A stretch of 6,045 nucleotides of DNA from Desulfobacteraceae bacterium. GTDB taxonomy: Bacteria; Desulfobacterota; DSM-4660; Desulfatiglandales; Desulfatiglandaceae. The stretch's first letter is position 1; each line of letters begins with the position of its first letter. Location: NCBI GenBank assembly GCA_030611815.1, contig JAUWPC010000214.1, positions 1-6,045 on the forward strand, written 5' to 3'. Positions 1 to 5,206 of this stretch are shown here, one piece after another. The notes beneath the pieces are model-generated. The model was not told where the DNA came from. It saw only the letters and a program-made list of their open reading frames with translations, and did not search any database. Position numbers and translations under genes: made by a program.

Positions 1-1369
1 GGTATTCATATGCTGAATTGGAGATCTCGCTATGTATCCATCCGGTTTCCGCTGCTTTCACAATCCCTCCCATTCCCTCTATTTCGTCCAAAAGCCTGAG
101 GGTTTCTTCCTCCACTTTATTGGTCAAGGTCTCCACAAAATAAGAACCCCCTAACGGATCAATGGTGTTAGTTACCCTTGTTTCTAATTGGAGGATCTGG
201 TTGGTTCTGAGGGCCGTGAGGGAGGAAAGCTCGGTCGGTGTGCATAGGGCCTCATCGTATCCATCAATATGAACCGACTGGGCTCCGCCAAGCACTGCCG
301 ACAGGGCGTGATAGGCGGCCCGTGATATGTTATTCAGTGGTTGTTGAGCAGTCAGGGCGACTCCTGCGGTCTGGACATGAAACCTCAACGTCAAAGAACG
401 CGGGTTTTTTGCCCCAAAGCGCTCCTTCATTATGCGAAACCAGATCCTTCTGGCAGCTCGGTACTTGGCAATCTCCTCAAAAAAGTCGCTGTGGGCAGAG
501 AGGAAGAAGCTGAGACGGGGAGCAAAGCTGTCTATTGCAAGCCCCCTTCGGATCAACTCCTCGGAGCAGGCGGTCGCATTGGCAATAACAAAAGCCACCT
601 CCTGAGCCGCTGAACATCCGGATTCGCGATAGTTATAGCCGGCAAAGCTTATGGGGTTCCAGCGCGGAACATGCTTAGTGCAGTACTCAATGGCATCGCA
701 GCTCAATTTAAAAGAAAACTTAGGGGGCAAAAGCTCCGGTGCAACCGTAATGACCGTCTCCATTAAAAAATCGTTTTGGCTTGTCCCGGTCAGTTTATCA
801 AGTGATACATTTCGCATCTGGGCATTGGCGAAATACATGGATTGAACGGTGATATTGCAGATGGGCTGGCATGTGACTAAGGAAGTGCTGATCTTATCTA
901 TAGGTATGCCGTCAAAAAGAATACGCATATCCTCTATTGTGTCGATGGCTACCCCGCCTCGTCCTACGTCGGCTCGGGCGAAAGGGTCCGTAGAATCAAA
1001 TCCCCGGAGGGTAGGATAATCAAAAACCCCGTTTATGCCCGTGGCCCCTTCCTTGAGAAGAAATTTATACCTCATGTTTGTCTCCTCAGGAGGACCAAAG
1101 CCTGCCAACTGCCTCAAGGTCCAGGTCCGACCACGGTACATGGTGGGATGAACACCCCGAACATAGGGCTCCTGGCCGGGAAAGCCTAAATCATTAAGAT
1201 AGTCCATCTCAGCCGTATGCGCTGGAGTGTATAGCGGTTCAATGGGTATGCCGGAAAGGGTCTCAAAGACCTTCTCAACCCCTTCTGCAGGTTGGTAAAC
1301 CTGCTCCTGCCATCGGCTTTTCTCTCGGTCTATCTCCTCAATAGCATTATCATTAAATAGTTTTGACAT
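1..1369 (-). CDS. B12-dependent acyl-CoA mutase, large (alpha) subunit, second copy; C-terminus cut by window edge
   Basis: An uninterrupted frame runs from the ATG at 1367-1369 to the left edge (456 codons seen; relatives of this short type are about 560 residues, so roughly 100 are missing). A ribosome site GAGGAG (1377-1382) lies 7 nt before the ATG. The protein is the TIM-barrel domain of the methylmalonyl-CoA mutase superfamily: RGVHPTMYRGRTWTLRQ at 71-87, GTSQND at 195-200, AQQPLNN at 341-347 and DPLGGSYFVE at 404-413. There is no B12-binding domain so far, so it should work with a separate small subunit, as in isobutyryl- or 2-hydroxyisobutyryl-CoA mutases. By alignment with the Propionibacterium enzyme, Arg82, Arg87, Gln197 and Tyr243 are kept (R81, R86, Q198, Y245), but Tyr89 is Leu88, Arg207 is Thr208 or a neighbour, and His244 is Asn246. 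A methylmalonyl-CoA substrate is therefore unlikely. Family assignment is very sure; the substrate is unknown. It is a distant homologue of the gene at 3214-4908, not a recent duplicate. Confidence 0.93.
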   Translation of the reverse strand, partial: MSKLFNDNAIEEIDREKSRWQEQVYQPAEGVEKVFETLSGIPIEPLYTPAHTAEMDYLNDLGFPGQEPYVRGVHPTMYRGRTWTLRQLAGFGPPEETNMRYKFLLKEGATGINGVFDYPTLRGFDSTDPFARADVGRGGVAIDTIEDMRILFDGIPIDKISTSLVTCQPICNITVQSMYFANAQMRNVSLDKLTGTSQNDFLMETVITVAPELLPPKFSFKLSCDAIEYCTKHVPRWNPISFAGYNYRESGCSAAQEVAFVIANATACSEELIRRGLAIDSFAPRLSFFLSAHSDFFEEIAKYRAARRIWFRIMKERFGAKNPRSLTLRFHVQTAGVALTAQQPLNNISRAAYHALSAVLGGAQSVHIDGYDEALCTPTELSSLTALRTNQILQLETRVTNTIDPLGGSYFVETLTNKVEEETLRLLDEIEGMGGIVKAAETGWIHSEISNSAYEY

Positions 1370-1376
1370 GCTTTGG

Positions 1377-1382
1377 CTCCTC
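1377..1382 (-). promoter_or_regulatory. Ribosome binding site of the left mutase gene
   Basis: GAGGAG on the minus strand with 7 nt to the ATG at 1367-1369. It is a near-ideal Shine-Dalgarno site and fixes the start of the left mutase gene just outside the repeat element at 1394-1585. Confidence 0.8.
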
Positions 1383-1395
1383 TAAAGTTCTGTCT

Positions 1396-1434
1396 AAATA
1401 GTGCCTAAACGAAAACCCGGTTCATGCACTATTT
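1396..1434. repeat. 9-bp perfect inverted repeat in the leader of the left mutase gene
   Basis: AAATAGTGC at 1396-1404 is the exact reverse complement of GCACTATTT at 1426-1434, with a 21-nt loop. It sits 27 nt upstream of the left mutase start codon. It could be part of the repeat element's end structure, or act as an operator or mRNA leader hairpin. There is no T-tract, so it is not a clear terminator. Confidence 0.55.
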
Positions 1435-1494
1435 TGGATTTAGGAATGAGGACGAAATAATTGCCACATTTGAAATTTGTTTTTGGATTCATAC

Positions 1495-1548
1495 TCTTAA
1501 TCTTACTCTTAATCATAATCGCTTTGAGTAAGATTAGGATTATGATTA
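1495..1548. repeat. Two interleaved inverted repeats (A-B-A'-B' order)
   Basis: Stem A pairs 1495-1508 with 1526-1539 (13 of 14 positions complementary, one G-T). Stem B pairs 1510-1520 with 1538-1548 (11 of 11). Each has a 17-nt loop, and the arms alternate, so the stems can form as alternatives or largely together as a pseudoknot-like fold. The arms are AT-rich variants of a short TAATC/TTACTC unit, suggesting growth from simple repeats. It directly follows the stop codon of the remnant at 1546-1791 and lacks a terminator T-run. Confidence 0.65.
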
Positions 1549-1791
1549 TGAAATGAGGAAGTCATTTCGTCCAAGCACTAAATAGGCAATAATGGCATCG
1601 GTATCTGTCCCCGTGGTAAAGATTTCGCCGATACCTAATGATTTTAGTTTCTCTAAGTCCTTTTTTGGAATGGTACCGCCACCAAATACCAGTATGTCTG
1701 AGACCCTTTTCTCCTTTAATAAGTGGAGTCCTCCCCGGTGGATCCCTTTATCTCGACGCCCAATTGTCTCTGAACCATTCTGGTTGTCCAT
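1546..1791 (-). pseudogene. Remnant of a second cobalamin-binding mutase small (beta) subunit
   Basis: An 81-codon frame starts 6 bp after the MeaB-like gene. Residues 24-70 match the C-terminal half of a B12-binding small subunit: LLKEKRVSDILVFGGGTIP (24-42), then a KSLGIGEIFTTGT segment and a helix ending IIAY. The N-terminal half, with the D-x-H-x-x-G motif whose histidine ligates cobalt and the S-x-L motif, is absent. The first 23 residues do not resemble it, although RRDKGI (12-17) faintly recalls the region after the histidine. Residues 70-81 (YLVLGRNDFLIS) and the stop are encoded within the repeat element at 1394-1585. Intact relatives are about 130-140 residues. I read it as a deleted, repeat-capped gene that cannot bind cobalamin. 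A short functional protein cannot be excluded, because the frame is open and a GGGG-containing site lies 11 nt before its ATG. Confidence 0.7.
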
Positions 1792-1797
1792 TTGATC

Positions 1798-2784
1798 TCA
1801 TTCCCCTGGGAGCAGATAGGTATTCAGCACCTCTTCGACCACCGAATAGGGGTCCTTCCTTTGTTCAATGATGCTCTCAATATATTCCCTTTTCTTGCCG
1901 GTCCCTTTGAGGCCTTTGAAAATAATCTTTTGGAGTTCATCCTTGAAGATCAGCCCCAATTCTTGTTCCACCCTGTTATATCTTACCCTTTCGATGGCCC
2001 TGGTCTTTCGCAAATAGGCCTGATGTTCTGCTATTGTTACAGTAAGTTCATCGATACCCTGGAGGTCCTCTGGTTTATTAGCCGCAGAAACAGTCGGCAC
2101 AACGCGGGGCATCCATTCTCCTTCCTCAAAAGATCCCACTGTCAAGGCTCCCTGCAGATGACGAAGAGATCTGTCTGCCCCATCCAGATCAGCCTTGTTG
2201 AGCACAATGATGTCTGCGATCTCCATGATTCCCGCCTTCATGGCCTGGATATCATCACCCATTCCCGGCGTAACCACCACTAAGCATGTGTGGGCGATAT
2301 GTATCACGTCAACCTCGTCCTGGCCCGCGCCCAAGGTCTCTACAATGACGACCTCATTTCCCATGGCCTCCATAATACGGATCACATCGTACGTGGCCCG
2401 GGAAAGACCCCCGAGATATCCCCTGGATGCCAGGCTGCGGATATAAACGCCATCATCCTGTGAATGGCTCTGAAGTCGGATACGGTCCCCTAAAAAGGCG
2501 CCTCCCGAAAAGGGACTGCTCGGATCCACCACCACCACTCCCACCTTCTTGCCCTGCTCACGGAATTTGCCAATGAGATGGTCCGTCAATGTGCTCTTGC
2601 CGGTTCCTCCGGCGCCTGTTATCCCGAGGATCATTGCCTGGCCCGTATGGGGATAGACAAGGCTCATCACCTCATGGTGATCGTCCATCTCATTTTCTAC
2701 AAGTGTGATCAGACGGGCTGCCGAACGGCGGTCGCCTGCCAATAACCTATTCACCATCTCACTGGTATTTAGTTTCTTTTTCAT
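1798..2784 (-). CDS. meaB: MeaB/ArgK-family G3E GTPase, chaperone of the B12-dependent mutase
   Basis: This 328-residue protein has the normal family length. Family members are cytoplasmic GTPases that gate adenosylcobalamin delivery to the mutase and help eject damaged cofactor. Visible motifs are the P-loop GAGGTGKS (57-64), the switch region DPSSPFSGGAFLGDRIR (87-103), ETLGAGQDE (149-157) in place of the usual ETVGVGQSE-like switch, and the guanine-specificity motif NKAD (196-199). The C-terminal part is a helical arm, as in the dimeric homologues. The ATG at 2782-2784 lies 8 bp after the stop of the small-subunit gene, with only a weak AAGAG nearby, so translation is probably coupled to that gene. 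Its place directly behind an alpha-beta mutase pair is the classic arrangement and supports a dedicated role with that mutase. The family call is very sure; the symbol follows family usage. Confidence 0.94.
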   Translation of the reverse strand: MKKKLNTSEMVNRLLAGDRRSAARLITLVENEMDDHHEVMSLVYPHTGQAMILGITGAGGTGKSTLTDHLIGKFREQGKKVGVVVVDPSSPFSGGAFLGDRIRLQSHSQDDGVYIRSLASRGYLGGLSRATYDVIRIMEAMGNEVVIVETLGAGQDEVDVIHIAHTCLVVVTPGMGDDIQAMKAGIMEIADIIVLNKADLDGADRSLRHLQGALTVGSFEEGEWMPRVVPTVSAANKPEDLQGIDELTVTIAEHQAYLRKTRAIERVRYNRVEQELGLIFKDELQKIIFKGLKGTGKKREYIESIIEQRKDPYSVVEEVLNTYLLPGE

Positions 2785-2792
2785 CTCTTATT

Positions 2793-3194
2793 CTATTCTT
2801 CAACATGGTCTTTGATATAGTCCACGATAGATTTTGTGAGAGATCCCGCCCTGAAGACCTTGTCAATGCCCATTTCCTCCATGGTGGGAATATCTTCAGC
2901 CGGAAAAGTGCCCCCGGCGATGAGTAACACATCATCAAAGTTGTTTTTTTTCATCTCATCCACGATCTTGGGGGTGAAAATGAGATGCTCCCCGGAAAGA
3001 TAACTTAGGCCAATCACATCCACATCTTCATCAATGGCCGCCTTGACGATACTTTCAGGCCGTTGAAACATCCCTAAATAGATGACTTCCATTCCTGCCT
3101 CCTTGAGCAGGGAGGAAACGACCTTTGCCCCACGATCGTGACCGTCCAGGCCGACCTTGGTGACCAGTACTTTGATTCTTTTCTTCATAACCAT
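2793..3194 (-). CDS. Cobalamin-binding small (beta) subunit of acyl-CoA mutase
   Basis: A 133-residue Rossmann-like B12-binding domain that carries adenosylcobalamin base-off/His-on for the separate catalytic subunit. The motifs are complete: D-x-H-x-x-G as DGHDRG (17-22, cobalt ligand His19), S-x-L as SYLS (64-67), and the nucleotide-tail glycines AGGTFP (93-98). The GT motif near the end is varied (AGSLT, 116-120). I chose the ATG at 3192-3194 because GAGGAG (3202-3207) lies 7 nt upstream. A TTG at 3207-3209 would add five residues but overlaps that ribosome site. The gene starts 19 bp after the mutase alpha gene and ends 8 bp before the MeaB-like gene, so the three form one operon. It is the only intact beta subunit in the window and may also have to serve the left alpha subunit. 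Confidence 0.95.
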   Translation of the reverse strand: MVMKKRIKVLVTKVGLDGHDRGAKVVSSLLKEAGMEVIYLGMFQRPESIVKAAIDEDVDVIGLSYLSGEHLIFTPKIVDEMKKNNFDDVLLIAGGTFPAEDIPTMEEMGIDKVFRAGSLTKSIVDYIKDHVEE

Positions 3195-3201
3195 CAGTAT
3201 G

Positions 3202-3207
3202 CTCCTC
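3202..3207 (-). promoter_or_regulatory. Ribosome binding site deciding the small-subunit start
   Basis: GAGGAG on the minus strand, 7 nt before the ATG at 3192-3194. The alternative TTG start (3207-3209) would overlap this site, so the shorter protein is preferred. Confidence 0.8.
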
Positions 3208-3213
3208 AAAAAA

Positions 3214-4908
3214 TCAGAAATTGAAGGGGGATTCTATAGTCTCCATGGGATCGTAGGGATAGCCGAAGACCTCTCTGACAGTGCCCAACAACTCTCCAGT
3301 GGTACCTGATGCCCTCGTGGCCTCAATCATGGCAGGAATAACATTTTTGCTGTCATTGGCATCGTCCCGCAAGCGCTTGACAGCGTCATTCAGTCGATTT
3401 ATATCTCTGGTCCGTTTTAGCTCTTTAACCTCTGCTACCTGCTGTTTTGCCGAGTTTGAAGAGACCTTTTGCACCCCCAAAGGGGTTGTTTTTTCCTGCT
3501 CCGTGGTGAACACATTCACCCCAACCACTAATTTTTCTCCTTTATCCAGCTCTTTCTGTCGTTTGACGGCCTCTGATTCGAACTGCCGGTCTAACCATTC
3601 GGTGCGTATCGCCTCTTCCATTCCACCCACATCCTCAACCTCTTTCATCACCTTGAGGGTTTCCTCTTCAATTTTGTCGGTCAGACTCTCCACATAGTAG
3701 GACCCGCCTAAGGGATCGGCCACATTGGTGACGCCTGTCTCATAGGCCAGAATCTGCTGGGTCCTCAGGGCCTGCAGATGGGCCTTTTCCGTGGGAAGGC
3801 ACATGGGTTCATCATATGAGCAGCAGTGTAGGGACTGGACCCCACCCAAAACAGCGGCCAATGCCTCGTAGGCAATGCGAATCATATTGTTGAAAGGCTG
3901 TTGGGGCACAAGGGAACACCCCGCCGTGTGGACAGCAAAACGGAACTGCATGGACCTGGGATCCTTGGCGCCATACTTCTCTTTCATTAATCGGGCCCAC
4001 ATCCGCCGGGCAGCGCGGATCTTGGCCACCTCCTCAAAGATATCCATGTGACATGAGACATAGAAGGTGAACCTTGGGGCAAACTCGTCGATATCAAGAC
4101 CTCTCCGAATAAGCTCATCTATGTAGCACATGGCAATCCCGAAGCCGAAGGCCACCTCCTGGGGGGCGGTGACCCCCTGTTCCCTCAGATCATACATGTT
4201 GACGGTAGTATAGTACCATTTGGGCAGATTCTTCGTGCAATACTCCATCACATCTGATCCCAGTTTGATCGAAAGGTCCAGGGGACATGCAGGCCGGAAA
4301 CCACAGTACCTGAAGTGAATCGGGTCATTCTGGATAGAGCCGCGTAAGATGCCGATATCGTACCCGGCATCCTGCGCGACTGCCACGTACTGGGCCATGG
4401 TGACCGAGGATGCAGTCGATGCGGTGATTAGAGACCAGCTCACCTTGTCTAAGGGGATGTCTTTGGTCAGCGTCTCCATATCCTTGATGGAGGTAATATT
4501 GACCCCGGTCAGCCCCACCTCATCTACGGCCCAGGGATGGTCCGCATCCAACCCCATCTCGTAGGTCACATCGGCAATGGTATTCAGGCCTGAGCCGCCA
4601 TGTTGGGACAAATATTTGAGCCGCTCATGGGTGTCTGCCGGCGAACCGATTCCCACCACCTCTCGTTTGGTCCACAAACGGCCCCTGAACATATTGGAGT
4701 GAATTCCCCTGGTATATGGATAGGTCCCTGCATCCGCTATATTCTGCTTATAATTCTCGTCAGGCCTGTGCTCGGGAGTGTAGATCTCCGCTAAGTCATA
4801 TCCCGACCAACTCTTGAAACTTGCGGGCTTCTCATAATATGCCTTGATGTAGTCATCCCAATTTCCTTCTTGAGTATTTTGCACCGCCTTCTCATTTGTC
4901 TCGCCCAT
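3214..4908 (-). CDS. B12-dependent acyl-CoA mutase, large (alpha) subunit, first gene of the operon
   Basis: A 564-residue catalytic subunit, matching the usual length of stand-alone alpha subunits such as those of isobutyryl- and 2-hydroxyisobutyryl-CoA mutase. The barrel domain has YTRGIHSNMFRGRLWTKRE at 65-83, GSIQND at 190-195, PQQPFNN at 335-341 and DPLGGSYYVE at 398-407, followed by a C-terminal linker region. There is no B12 domain; that is the next gene. Against the Propionibacterium methylmalonyl-CoA mutase, Arg82, Arg87, Gln197 and Tyr243 are kept (R77, R82, Q193, Y239). Tyr89 is Val84, Arg207 is Gly203, His244 is Asp240, and the conserved barrel motif containing His122 is rewritten (DVTYEMGLD, 113-121). 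A carboxylate-bearing methylmalonyl substrate is therefore doubtful. I start at the ATG 4906-4908, where homology to short mutases begins soon after and a G-rich site lies just upstream. A TTG at 4990-4992 would add 28 unlikely residues and has no ribosome site. Substrate unknown. Confidence 0.93.
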   Translation of the reverse strand: MGETNEKAVQNTQEGNWDDYIKAYYEKPASFKSWSGYDLAEIYTPEHRPDENYKQNIADAGTYPYTRGIHSNMFRGRLWTKREVVGIGSPADTHERLKYLSQHGGSGLNTIADVTYEMGLDADHPWAVDEVGLTGVNITSIKDMETLTKDIPLDKVSWSLITASTASSVTMAQYVAVAQDAGYDIGILRGSIQNDPIHFRYCGFRPACPLDLSIKLGSDVMEYCTKNLPKWYYTTVNMYDLREQGVTAPQEVAFGFGIAMCYIDELIRRGLDIDEFAPRFTFYVSCHMDIFEEVAKIRAARRMWARLMKEKYGAKDPRSMQFRFAVHTAGCSLVPQQPFNNMIRIAYEALAAVLGGVQSLHCCSYDEPMCLPTEKAHLQALRTQQILAYETGVTNVADPLGGSYYVESLTDKIEEETLKVMKEVEDVGGMEEAIRTEWLDRQFESEAVKRQKELDKGEKLVVGVNVFTTEQEKTTPLGVQKVSSNSAKQQVAEVKELKRTRDINRLNDAVKRLRDDANDSKNVIPAMIEATRASGTTGELLGTVREVFGYPYDPMETIESPFNF

Positions 4909-5007
4909 TTCTCCCCCCCATTCTCCCTGTCGCTGCCCTGATAATGCCTGGACAGGATTTTCATTCAGGCACGATTTCCTCTTTACAATCAAGTTGAAAC
5001 ATGTTAC

Positions 5008-5042
5008 TAACTGTTCAGATAGTTTTAATGACTGTTTAGTTA
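5008..5042. promoter_or_regulatory. Putative TetR operator (interrupted dyad)
   Basis: TAACTnnnCAG at 5008-5018 is mirrored by CTGnnnAGTTA at 5032-5042 across 13 bp. The same stretch contains two direct copies of ACTGTTYAG, at 5010-5018 and 5031-5039, spaced 21 bp, which is two helical turns. It covers the predicted start of transcription of the mutase operon, so a bound repressor would block initiation. Assignment to the adjacent TetR protein is inferred from position and symmetry. Confidence 0.55.
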
Positions 5043-5045
5043 CAA

Positions 5046-5074
5046 ATCTAACAATATCTATATTTTGCTGTCAA
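5046..5074 (-). promoter_or_regulatory. Sigma70-like promoter of the mutase operon
   Basis: A perfect TTGACA (-35) at 5069-5074 is followed after 17 nt by TTAGAT (-10) at 5046-5051 on the minus strand. The start of transcription would fall near 5038-5040, inside the dyad at 5008-5042. The -35 box is ideal and the -10 box weak, typical of a controlled promoter. It leaves a leader of about 130 nt before the mutase ATG. Confidence 0.6.
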
Positions 5075-5090
5075 GGGAAATTTTCAAATT

Positions 5091-5096
5091 TATTAT
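5091..5096 (+). promoter_or_regulatory. Possible -10 box of the TetR gene
   Basis: TATTAT in an AT-rich stretch on the plus strand is the best -10 candidate for the regulator gene. No good -35 hexamer lies at standard spacing; TTGCTG at 5065-5070 is 20 nt away. Offered only as a weak candidate. Confidence 0.25.
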
Positions 5097-5121
5097 ATTC
5101 AACTAAAGAAATGAGTAGAGT

Positions 5122-5184
5122 AATCCGTGTAACCTGCCCGCTCGTGCCTTGCAATGGCAGGCGGGTCTGCGAAATCTGCGGATT
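5122..5184. repeat. Nested inverted-repeat (hairpin) element upstream of the TetR gene
   Basis: Outer arms AATCCG (5122-5127) and CGGATT (5179-5184) enclose inner arms CCTGCC (5133-5138) and GGCAGG (5156-5161). The right arm also holds a TCTGCG direct repeat (5166-5171 and 5175-5180). It is more GC-rich than the surrounding promoter DNA and ends 6 nt before the TetR ribosome site. It looks like a small dispersed intergenic repeat and would form a hairpin in the TetR mRNA leader if transcribed. Any effect on expression is conjecture. Confidence 0.5.
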
Positions 5185-5190
5185 CAAAAA

Positions 5191-5198
5191 GAGGGGGG
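5191..5198 (+). promoter_or_regulatory. Ribosome binding site of the TetR gene
   Basis: GAGGGGGG lies 8 nt before the ATG at 5207-5209 and supports that start over any later internal ATG. Confidence 0.7.
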
Positions 5199-5206
5199 TC
5201 ATATAG

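Larger units (their letters stand above)
1394..1585. repeat. Small MITE-like repeat element with imperfect terminal inverted repeats
   Basis: The ends 1394-1414 and 1565-1585 are inverted copies, matching at about 16 of 21 positions; the shared core reads AGTGC, then ACGAAA after a short variable stretch. The inside is packed with further symmetry: a 9-bp inverted pair 1396-1404/1426-1434, a 9-bp pair 1450-1458/1564-1572, and two interleaved stems in 1495-1548. It has no coding capacity. This layout fits a non-autonomous mobile repeat. No convincing target-site duplication is visible, so the exact boundaries and the mobility are inferred. It lies between the beta-subunit remnant and the left mutase gene, and its right end overlaps the last codons of the remnant. 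Confidence 0.6.

Noticed and set aside
238..845. Several open frames of 64-91 codons on the plus strand
   Set aside because: They lie antisense to the left mutase gene, whose minus-strand frame shows continuous family motifs; the plus-strand products resemble nothing recognisable.
1495..1548. Rho-independent terminator after the beta remnant
   Set aside because: The stems are AT-rich and interleaved, and no T-run follows on either strand.
1394..1585. CRISPR array or insertion sequence
   Set aside because: There are no regularly spaced direct repeats, and the stretch is too short to code for a transposase; at most it is a non-autonomous repeat.
1592..2446. Plus-strand open frames, including one of 163 codons at 1792-2283
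   Set aside because: They are antisense to the MeaB-like gene and the beta remnant, have no ribosome site I can see, and have compositions typical of reverse-frame shadows.
3281..3697. Plus-strand open frame of 138 codons
   Set aside because: Serine- and threonine-rich shadow of the mutase alpha gene on the opposite strand.
3214..4908. Plain annotation as methylmalonyl-CoA mutase (mutA/mutB or mcmA)
   Set aside because: The Tyr89, Arg207 and His244 equivalents are all replaced, so the substrate should not be carried over from the family name.
4909..4992. Upstream TTG start adding 28 residues to the mutase alpha subunit
   Set aside because: No ribosome site precedes it, the extra residues are not part of the fold, and the ATG at 4906-4908 gives the normal family length.
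4998..5005. AACATGTT perfect 8-bp palindrome as a second operator
   Set aside because: Too short to stand out in AT-rich DNA and without a matching copy nearby.
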